Origin: JBOFSR01 sp051651645
GTDB lineage: Bacteria > Spirochaetota > Spirochaetia > Treponematales > Treponemataceae
Reading direction: 5' to 3'
Assembly: GCA_051651645.1 (NCBI GenBank)
Contig: JBOFSR010000091.1
Span: 1 to 35,259 of the forward strand
Length of the DNA stretch: 35,259 nucleotides
Each line of letters opens with the position of its first letter. The first letter of the stretch is position 1. The position numbers and the translations under genes are program-made. The notes under the pieces are model-generated. The model saw nothing but the letters and a program-made list of their open reading frames with translations. It searched no databases and had not been told where the DNA came from. Shown here in pieces: positions 22,332 to 34,300 of the stretch.

Positions 22332-25300
22332 CTAGTCTTCGCTAACGTATACAAAGCACTTGTCAATAGCACCGCCATCTGCTGCAGTAGCAGTAATTTC
22401 TGCTTCACCTTCAGCAAGTGCTGTAATACTACCTGTATTTTCGTTAACCCATACTGCCTCTTCATTACCAGATTTCCACTTAATAGTATTATCACTTGCT
22501 TCTGCAGGCAACATCTTAAATTCAATTTGGTCTGTCTCTTTGACCTTAAGATTTATAACACTATTAACAACCTGAATTCCCTTTACTGGTGTTCTAACTT
22601 CAACCGAACAGAAGTCCTCAATAATTTTGTCTCCCACTGTACTAACCTTGATTGTTGCTCGGCCATTTTTACCAAGGGCGGTTACAAAGCCAGTTTCAGG
22701 ATTTACCTTTATAATCTCGCTATTATCAACATCAGTTCCTGTAGCATCTTTAGAGTTGATAACCTCCCATCTAAGTGGTAAATCATCACTTGCATAAACA
22801 GAACCAACAGGGAATGGTGTTGCCGTCAATTGTAGTCCATCATTGATATTAAGAGTAAGACTTGTCTTATTAAGCACTAATGAAGTTGGTCTATCAACAA
22901 CGGTAACTTCACAGGTATGAGTAAAATTACCATCCTGTGTTGTAACAATAATAGTTGCTGGACCTCGTTTAAGTCCTGTTACTCTACCAGATGAATCAAC
23001 TAATGCAATATCCTCTGCTAATGAATGCCAACTAACTTTTTTATCAGAAGCACCACTGTCACCATCAGGCAAAACAGTTTCTTTCAAAGTAGTACTTTTT
23101 CCAACTACCAAGGTCAATGTTGGAGGCCTTATTGTTACACCTGTAACAGGCACAGTAACAGTTACATCAATTATTTTGAAAATCTTAGTAGGATCGATAC
23201 CTGCAGGATATACTCTAATTTTAGCAGTTCCTTTCTTAATACCTCTTATAAGACCATCATTAACAGTTATAACCTCATCTCCTTCATCAATTTTCCATTC
23301 AACAGTTCTATCTGTAACATTAGATGGATCAACTGTTGCTATAACTAGATCATCCTGACCTACTGAAAGTTCCATGAAATAAGTACTTAGTGTTATTTGT
23401 TTTGCAGGTACTACTACCTTAACATCACAAACATCATAGATAGAAGTATTATCATTTGAAGTAGCTGTGATAGTTGTAGAACCGCCTCCCACTGCTGTTA
23501 CAACACCTGTATTAGGATTAACCGTTGCTACTGTGGGTCTAGTTGATGACCATGTTACTGTATCATTTGTTGGAATAGCATCGTTTTCACCTTTTACCGC
23601 TACTTCTAAAGGATTTGTAATTTCTCCAATATCTAATGAAAGCTGTTTCTCTTTAACTGTCACTTTTGTTACAGGCTCGACAACATTAACAACACACATT
23701 GCCGTATACTTCTCTCCATTTTTCGCCTCAAGTTCAGCAGTAACTTCTGTTACGCCTTTCTTCAAACCATGTACAACACCATTTATAACATTGGCTATAG
23801 TTTTATCCTCTGGAGTCCAAATAAGTTTTCCAGTTTCTAATACTGAGGGAGGTTCCACAGTTAATTCTAATCCTCGAGCTTCTCCAACTGGAACTCGCAA
23901 GGTTAGTTCATCAAATCCAATTCCAGAAACACCATCTATAACTGTTACAGTATAAGAGTCTGTCTTATGTCCATCACTAGCGATAGCAACAATTTCTACA
24001 ACACCTACACTATGTGCAGTTACAGCACCTGTTGCACTTACACTTGCAAAAGAAGATCTACCATCATCCCATGTTATTGATTGAGTTGTCGCATTCGCTG
24101 GCTCTATAACAGCTTTCAATAATAATATTTCACCAATTTTTAACACATTATTATCGTTCGCATTTTTTGGCTCAATAGTTACTGATTTTACAGGTTCACG
24201 AACTTCAACAATACACTCTTCTGATCTAGAGATAGGTGGATCAAGAGGTTTTCCATCAGCATCAACAGTTCCATCAATACTAGTTGCCACAACTCTTGCA
24301 AGTCCACCTTTTACAGCATGAACAATACCATCATTACCTACAAATACAGCACTACTTTCATTATCATCATCTATATTAAGAGATTTCCAAGTTACTCCTC
24401 TTTCTTGAACAGCTTCTGGAAAAACGGTTGCAGTTAGCTTTTCAGTATCACCTATATCAAGCAACAAAGATATATCAGTAAGGCGTACGTCTGAAACGCG
24501 TGGTGTTACTCGTACTCGAATAGATGCAGTTACCTTACTTTCATCTTCAGCAATGGCTACCAAAGTTGTCTCACCAACACCATTTGCAATTATTTGATAA
24601 ATAGTATTATCAGCATCTGCCCTAGAAGAAGTAGATGACTTTTCTTCTATAGTTGCAACACTTCCATCAAGGCTTTCCCAAGTAATCTTTTTATCGGTTG
24701 CATTTCGAGGTAATACAAAAGCTTTTACTTCTCGTGTTTCACCAACAGGAATCTTCCAGTTATTACTATCAACTCGTATTTCTTCTACCAACTCAACAAC
24801 AGTAAGGTCAAAAGATTTTGTAATAGTTGTATTAGGTATCGTTCCTGTAATTTTTATAGATTCATTAGTTTTTGTTGGTCTAATACCCCTTAAGAATCCA
24901 TCAATAACACTAGCATAAGTTTCATCAGAAGAATGCCACAAAATAGTCTTATCTACTGCATCAACAGGTAGTACCGTTGCAGGAATTTGTATTCCCTTAC
25001 CAACAGCTACAGTAAATTTATCAGAGTTAATATGTATCCCTGTTGCAGGCTGAAACACAGTAACACGTGACTGACTAACAACAGAACCGTCATTCGAAGT
25101 TGCTATAATAAAACCAGATCCATCGCCCTCAGGACCAAGTCCAACACCTTTAATCATAGCAGTACTCTCATTAATGGTAAAAATAGACGAATCTGAAGGT
25201 TGGAACCTTATGGCTTTATCATCTGCATTATCTGGCTTTACAAAGTAGTTTAAAGGAACCTCTTTATCGATTGCCACATATACTGGTGCTACAACAATGT

Positions 25301-28300
25301 CTTCTACAGGTTGCTTTACAGTGAGAGTAAATGTTTCTTTGATTTTAGGTGTACCATCTGCTTCCCATCCTCCAGACTCAGCCCAGATTGTTATAGTTGC
25401 GGAACCTTTTTTCAAAGCTTCAATTTCTCCAGTAAATTCTGCATCACCACTAGTTGATGACATTTTAAGGTCGACAATACTTGAGTCTGATGATTCCCAA
25501 TGTATTCGCTTGTTCTTTGCAGTAGCAGGCAAAACTTTTGCAACTAGTTGTATTCTCTCACCTACATTAAGCTCATTCTTTATTTGAGTTAGCAATACTC
25601 TTTCAACCAAAGGCGTTACTATAACTTCGCAAGTTTTGGTAACACTTAAATCACTTCTAAGAGCAACTTGTACTGTTGTACTACCTGCAGTTAAAGCTTC
25701 TATTGTAAGAAAACCATTAGCAGAAGATACAAACTTTGCAATACTTTCATCAAATATTGACCAATGAAGATCAGCATCAGTTACTGTTGCAATCACAGGA
25801 ACAGGCGTTGTATACAGTGTTCCTTCTTCACCTGGCTCTAACGGAAGCATATATTTATCCAGCAATAAATCTATTGGAGAAACCGTTACTTCAATAGTAC
25901 ATTCTTGTTTAACAGATGGATTATCCTCAGAATAAGCAAAAATATTTGTTTGACCAGCACCTACAGCTGTCACAAAACCTGTTTGTGTAACACGTGCGAC
26001 GGTATCATCACCTGTATCCCAAACAAGACGCCTATTTATATTATCACCAAGCTCAGGTTCTGGTAATGTTTTAGCTGTTATCTGATGCGTATCTTGATAC
26101 TTAAGATGTAAAGATGCATCACTAAAAATAATTTGTTTTATAGTTTCCCGTACATGAACAGTAACAGTGGCGGGAGCTATAGTTTCATCAGCCACCGAAT
26201 ACGCAGTAATTTGTATAGAGCCCTTCTCATCAGTAGATTGTAAAGGCTTTACAAAACCGTTGTTATCAACAGACACAATACTTTGATCTCCAGATACCCA
26301 TTTAATCTTTGGATTTGCTGTTTCTGGCCAAACAAAGGCTTGAATAGCTCTTCCCTCTTCTCCAACATAAAAATGCAATGTATCCTCTGAGTCAAGACGG
26401 ATACTCGTTGGCTCATCGTAGACTGAAATCGAAAGATAATCAACAAATTGTCCATTCCATGTAGTTACCGTTATTACACTTGTTCCCGGTTTCAAAGCAG
26501 TAACAAAACCTGTGCTGCTAACATCAATAACATCAGGTCTACTAGAATTCCAAGAAACACCTCTATTTGTTGCATCTTCAGGATAGATAGTTGGCACCAG
26601 TTGTGCTGTACTACCAACTGTTAGTTCAGTCACATTATTGTCTTTGAGTAAGGCAACTCCCGTTACAGGATGTCCTATACTTATCACAGCATGGGCAGCT
26701 TTTTTACCATTTAGAGTTTGGGCTGTGATAATAACATCACCAACATCCGATCTTGCAGTAACAGTAACCTCACTTCCAATCAGTACGGGATCTCCGACTA
26801 TACCTTTTCCTACACGCTCTGAGGTAATGGTTACAAGATTTGAAGCTGTACTCCAAATTACTTCTTGACTTACATCCTCCTCTGCAGGGAAAACAGTTAC
26901 ATTTAATTTAATTGCTTCATTAGGTCTAAGATTTAGAGCAGCTGGATGAATTTCTAGCTTTTCTACCTTTTTTGTTACCGTAACGGTACAAATTTCTGTC
27001 TTTTTGCCACCATGTGCATCAACAGCTGTAACGACTATATCAGTTGTTCCAACTCCGACCGCAGTTACATAGCCATCAAAACCTACAGAAGCAACTGTTT
27101 TATCATTTTGATCCCAGGTTAAATCAACTGCTTCTCCTTCAGGTGGTTGCGGTAAAACTCTTGCACTTAATTGTCTAACATCTCCAATTTCCATAGCAAG
27201 GGTTGTATGATTTAACTCAACCTCAGCTATATCCCATGGTACATTAACAGTACAAGATTGTGGAGGAGCAGCACTACCAACCGCATAAACAGTTATTGTA
27301 GCAGTACCTGCACGATGCGCATTTACAAGACCCGTTGCATTATCAACAGATGCAACCTTTTCATCACTTGAAACCCATGAATAACCACGACTTACTTCAA
27401 CTACATCACCGTTAGAAGACAATCCATGTACTTCAAGTTGATAAGGTTTGCTTCCTACACGCAAAGAAAAAGAATCACTTGGTGTAAGTATCAATGAATC
27501 TACAACTTGTGCTTTTACATCTATCACTGCTTCAGCCTTATAACTACCATCAAATGTCGCTACTTCTACTCTTCCCTGTCCTACAATAAGACCTGTTACA
27601 GAACCTGTATCAGTGTCTACCGCGATTACAGAAGGAGTGAGCGATTTCCATGTAATACGCTTATCTTCTGCTTCTATAGGAATCACTCGTGCTGACAATA
27701 CAACTGTTTGATTAACGCCTACTTCTTTAATAGAAGAATCTATCTCCACCCCTGTTGCAGGACCTACAACTACAACCTTACATACAGAAAAAACAGAGTT
27801 CTCTGGAACACTAGGGTCTTTTGAAACCGCAGTAATATATGTCGTACCAGGCCCTATTGCGGTAATAACACCAACTCTTTGATCAACCTCTGCAATATCA
27901 CCCGCAGCCGAAGCAAACCATACTTCCTTATTTGTTACATCCTTCCCTGTTGAAGATTCTGCCTTTGCAACTAATGATTCAATTTCACCAACTTTAAGTG
28001 AAATTTCATAGGAACTCAAAGTAACATGAGTAACAGAAACGATTGGTTCTACAACATCAAAAATAAGAGTATCATAAATAAGCTCATTATCATCTGATTT
28101 TGCAGTAATCCGAACAATTCCTTTCTTTACACCTGTTACAACACCATCTGTAACACTTGCATAATTTTCATCAGAAGTTTCCCATTTTATCTTCTTATTG
28201 GCAGCATTGACAGGTTTTATAAGACCTTTTAAGGTAAGCATCTTTCCTTCTTCAACAAAAGGGGCATCCCCATATTTTTCTTTATCATAAGTAATTTCAA

Positions 28301-31300
28301 TATTCTTCACCGTTTCAAGAATAATAACAGTTATCTGAGCTTTAACAGCTGGATTAGTACTACTAGAAACACTTACAACCGTAGTTCCCGCTTTTAGAGG
28401 AAGAATAACTCCATTCGTAACAGTAGCGACACTAGTAATAGTTGACTTCCAGTCTAATTGCTCTGGAGTATAATTATCAGGAGATATCTTAGCTCCTAAA
28501 ATTTTACTTCCTCCATTTACTGGAAAAGAGAGAGGTGCAACAATGACATTATCACTATCATCTGTAATAGAAAGTGTTTCTATAGGTTGTACAATTTCTA
28601 TTGTATGACTGACTGTCTTTTGTGCACCTTGTGCACCAGCCTTAGCCGTTACCGTTACAGATCCTTTAATTCCACCTGCGGTGAATTGTCCATCCGTAGT
28701 AATAGTAGAGCCTGTACCTCCATCAGAGGTCATCTCCCACTCAACAGAACCATACGTTGTATCAGCTGGATGTAAAACTACACTGAGCGTTTGACGTGTC
28801 TTAACATTCATTCGGGTAGGTGCATTATCAGCAATAGTAATGCTTTCTACAGGTAACACAACGGTAATGGTGATAGACCCACTTACATTTGACCCATCTG
28901 TTGCTGTTGCTGTTACAATAGAAGTTCCTGGTTTTTGACCAGTTACAACACCTGATGAAGATACCGACACTGCATCAGTAGTATGAGCCCAGTCAAGTTT
29001 CTTTATTGACGCATCTTGAGGCTCTATATAGTGTTGTAAAGTTATAACTCCACCGACAGACAAAATAGGATTAGATCTGCTAGAATCTGGAACTTTAAGC
29101 TCTATTTTAGTTATTGGTTTTACTACAGTTACTACAATAGAATCACGCTTAGTAGAATCATAATCTGATATAACAGTAATTGTTGACGATCCTTCCGTTG
29201 TTGCAGTAAAGACAGCACCTGTCATCTTACCAACATCTTCATTGGAAGACTCCCATCTCACACCAGAGTTTGTAGCATTTGAAGGTTGAACATCTGCATT
29301 CAACCTCAATACTGCAGTTCCACCGTTAGACAATAGGATTGTTGTTGATAGTGGTGGTGTTATGGTAACACTACTTACAGGTACAGGGACGGTAACATGA
29401 CAAGTCGAATATACAGCAGGATTATCTTTTGAACTTGCAGTAATTACAGCCGTTCCAAAGTTTTTAGCAGTAACAACACCATAGTCGTCAACTTGCACGA
29501 AAGAAGTAGCAGAAGAGTGCCACTTTACTTCTTTATTTGTTGCATCTGCTGGCTCTATAGTCGCTACCAAAGTTGCGGTATTACCTTTTAATACAGTAAG
29601 CTTTCCATAATTAGCCACTACTCCTTCTGGTAGAGAGTCAGGGGCATCAGTATTCAAAGAGAGTCCAGTAACATCTTTAGAAACTGTAATACTGATAGTA
29701 TCAGAGTAAATCTTATCACCATCTTGTGAGACTGCAGTAATTGTTGCCGTTCCATGACCTAAAGCAGTAACCTCACAGGTATATCCAATATCATCACCAG
29801 GAACAGAAGAGTTTGGAATAGCAACCGTTACAAGAGACGTATTACTACTATACCACTGTGCTTTTCTTTCAGTTGCATTTACTGGTGCAAACTCAAGAGT
29901 TAATCTCTCTTTAGAATGAAGCTTTAACGTTAGACTATCAGCCCCACCATTAATTTTAATATCTGTAACTGGAACAGGTACCGTTACAGTCGAAGTAGCT
30001 GTTATATTTCCATCTTTTGATTTTGCTACTATTACAGCAACACCAGGACTTTCAGCTTTAATCATACCATACTTATTTACACTTACAGTCGTTTCCTCAG
30101 TTGAACTCCAATCAATATTTGTATTTGAAGGTTGCTTATCCCCGCCTCCATTGAAAATTGAATCTATGTATGCAGTTTTACCTTGATCAAGTATCAACGA
30201 TGCAGGCTTAAGTTCAAGTTTCGTTACAGGCTCTGCTACTTTTACAGTACAGAAAGCTTTTTTAGATCCATCAACAGTAGTTGCTGTTATAACGGCCTCA
30301 CCAGATCCTGTATTAGCCGCGGTAATAAGTCCAGAGTCTTCATCTATGTAAACAGTAGAAGGATTACTACTAGACCACTTAACTGTCTTAATTGATGCAT
30401 CAAGAGGTCGAACGGTTTCTTCCAGCTTATAACTTGAGTTATTAGGTATTGTTACCTTTTCCTTATTTAAAGTTACTCCTGTTACAGCTTTAATAACTTC
30501 AATTTCTTTTTGTATAGTTTTTCCACCATCAGCAGTTGTTAAAACTATTGAAGTGCGTCCTACTGTTTTTGCAAGAATAACTCCATCTTTAGTAATGCTA
30601 GCTATAGTAGGATGAGTTGATTTTATATCGACTGTTTTATTTGTTGCATCTGTTGGCCATACAGTCCAAAGCACTTGTGTTGTCTTACCAAGATATAAAA
30701 ACTCTTTGTTTGCAGAATTAACAAATGATATACCAGTTACAGGCTTATATTCTTTAACAGTAATTACACAGTCATTAGATTTTGCATCACTTAGAGGTAC
30801 ATGACTCTCTCTTGCTGTTATAGTTACAAGCTTTGATGTAGCTTTCAAAACACGAACATAGCCATTATTTACGCTTACAACAGTCTTATCACTAGAATCC
30901 CAGACAATATTCTCATTAACCTTTCCATTAGGCAATATAGAAGCAGTTAATTGCTTAGAATCACCTATAGTCATAGAAAGATTATTCTCACTTATAAAAA
31001 CACCCGTTGAAGGCCTTGGTACAGTAACAGAACAAATTGCTTTTTTTATTGTACCATCGCGCTCTGTTATTGATGCTGTTATTTCTACAGTTCCATATTT
31101 TAAAGCTTTTACCCGTGCAGGTCCACTCATAGTAACAGTAGAATTATCAGAGCTGTGCCAATTTATTATCTGAGCATCAGCCCAGTCTGGTACTATCTTG
31201 GAAGTGAGTGTTTTCTCTTCATTAATTTTCAAAGATACAAAGTTATCATCAAGATAAAATTCTGTAATAGGTTGTGCTACTGTAACGGTACAAGTAGGCA

Positions 31301-34300
31301 TCTGAATAGAAGGAGAAGAGCGAGTTAATTTTGCTTGAATTGTAGCCTTACCTGGTTTAATAGCAGTTATTTCAACCCGACCATCTTTATCAAAAACAAG
31401 ACTTACAACTCCATCAGGATCCTTAACATCCCAAGTAATATCATTTTCAAAATCAATATAAGCACCAAGCGGAAGCACCGTTGGAGTTAACACCCCAAAG
31501 CTTTCAGCTTCAATACGTGTATCTAATATCATTGAGTTAATATTAAAGAAAAGATCTGTAGGTGCAGGCTTAACATCTATAGTATACCAGTCTTTTTGAT
31601 CTGAACCATCCATTGCATAAGCAGTAATAGTTGCCGTACCAACTTTAAGGGCTTTAACCTGACCTGTATGTTGATCAACATCTACAGCACGGGCATTATT
31701 TGTTGTCCAAAAAAGATTTTTGCTAGTTGCATTATCTGGCAGAACAACAGGCAACCAAGCAGATTCACTACCAACTGCCATATCTCTTTCACGTGCAGTA
31801 AAGACAATTTTCTTAACAGGTTGTTCTATAGTAATTGATTGTACTATTAATTTTTCTGGATTATCTGAAGAAGCAGCTGTTAATTGAACTGGTGTTCCCT
31901 CCGCAGTTGCTCTATTTGCCCTTACTTTTACTTTACCACCTTCCATTCGAGTAAGCGTAACAGCTGTGTTGTCAGTAGTAGTCCAATCAATAGAAGAAGG
32001 AGCTCCTTCTGGTAGCACCATAGCGGCAAATTCAATCTCATCGCCTACGTTCATTGTATCGATTGTTTGAGTAAATTGAACACTCGTAACAGCTCTTTTA
32101 ACGGTTACAGAACATCGTTTACTTTTAATCTCATCAACCTGAGCCCAAATTTTTACATCTTCGTTAGTAGCAGTAGGTTTTAATGCCGTAATATACCCTG
32201 AGTTCATATCAATATTAACAATAGACTGATCACTTGAATACCAACGAACCGTTTTATTTGTTGCATTTTCAGGAACAAGAATTTCAGTAAATTTAATAGG
32301 ATCAGAGTCAACATACATTTCATATGTATCATAATTCAAAAGAATATTAGTAAGTGGCACATCGACTGTAACAGAATATTCTGCTTTAAGATCAGGATTA
32401 TCACGAACAGCTGGAGTTGCTGTAATTATAATAGGCACAGTTGAAGGTTTCAAAGCTCGTATTACACCCTTTTGTGTAACACTAACAACAGTTTGATCAC
32501 TTGACTCCCAGTTAACAACAGAGTTTTCCTTTGTTGCATATGAAGGTGCTAATACAAAATCTAAATCTCGTGATGTATTAAGGTCAAGAGGTTTTTCTTG
32601 AGTATTAATTGTAATATTCGTAACAGTAGGAATTGGTTCAATTTTAAACGTTCCAAGTAAATTACCTAAATCATCTGTTACAGTAATTTCAGTCTTTTCA
32701 AAGTCACCGACAATTTCTATTGTATTAGTTGCTTCAATCTCCGTCGTTGATGGAGTATCAACAGTAACTATGCTTCGATTAGCTGACGTCCATGTAAGTG
32801 TATTAATAGTTGCATTAACAGGTTTTATGCTTGCATTTAAAGGAATACGATCACCTTTTTTAGCACGTATAGTCGCCTGAGGATTTAAGACTACAGAATT
32901 TATTGGAATTTCAATATCAATTAACCATATAACAGCAAAGGAAGGATTCTCATCCGATTGTGCCGAAATAGATACCCTGACACCTGATGCACCAGGTTGA
33001 ACAGTTACCACTCCAGCTTCTACCTTTGCAACACTCTCATTACCTGATATCCAGTGAATTTTTTTATTAGTTGCATCAAAAGGCTCTACTGCCGCTGATA
33101 ATGTAGTCGTATCTCCAGGCATCAAACGTAATGATTCCGTAGTAGGACTGCTAATTGCTTCAAAGTGAGAAAGAGCTTTTATTCCTGTTACAGGCTGAAT
33201 TACCGTTACTTTAATGGTAGTTGATATTTTCATATCTTCTAAAGATGCAACCGTAATTATTGTCTCTCCAACATTGATTGGTTTTAGTGTTTTCTTTTCA
33301 TTTTCAGAACCTGTGATCTCTATAATACCAGGAGGGTTACTGGTCCACAATAAACCTTTCTCTGTTGCATCAAGTGGTAATACCACAACAGAAGCATCAA
33401 GAGTTTCACTCATTTTAAGCTGTATATCACTTATAATCGGCTTTACTTCCGTTACAGGTGTTGAAATATTAATTTTCCATTCTGTATACTTATCTGGATT
33501 AGAAGAAGAAGTCGCTCTAATAATTACAGGAGGTCTTGCCCGTGTGCGGCGTACTGCATCTACTTTAGGTGCATGCGCTATGATTGTTACAAAAGAAGAA
33601 TTAGTTTCATCTTCTTTTATAGTTGTAACACTCTTATCCGTTGTTGTCCAAACAAGCTTCTTATCAGTTGCCCCAAGAGGAAGAATACTTGAATTCAACT
33701 GAATGCGACCTTTCGTAGGATGATCAGGAAAAAGATGAACTTCCTCACCCTCAGGTGAAAGACGCGAAACATCAGTAACAGGCTCATTTACAAAAACCTT
33801 AAAGGTTTGTTTACCCTTAGAAGGTATTATAGATGTAACAGTTACCGTCGTTTCACCAGTTCCAACTGCTTTTATTGTTTTTCTATGATTATCACCAGTA
33901 TCTATAATTTCTATAATACCTGATCTATCTGGCTCCCAAAAAAACTCTGGAGCTTTTGCACCAACTGGCGAAATGATTAAAGAAACGTCTTTCGTATTGC
34001 CAACACCTTCATCAAATTTTAAACCTTCAACAGGAAGATTTGGCACAAAGCTATCGAAAGTGGGCTTAACAAGTACCTTGCATTCTTTAAATTTAGTGGG
34101 ATCTCCTACAGAGGTTGCTCGAACTTTAGTGTCGCCAGCACTCTTACCAATGATAGTAACGGAACCATTTTCATTTTCTCTAAGTTCTACAGTAAAACTG
34201 TTCTGAGTAGTCCAGTTCACTTTTTGATTTGCACCACTAGGCGTAATTTCAGCAGATAACGTTACTTCAGCTTCACCAAGAGTAAATTGTATATCTTCAC

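Noticed and set aside
23467..23955. Plus-strand open frames of up to 162 codons opposite the giant gene (also 33214-33702)
   Set aside because: They mirror the repeated Val/Thr/Ser-rich Ig-domain codons on the opposite strand and lack start signals.
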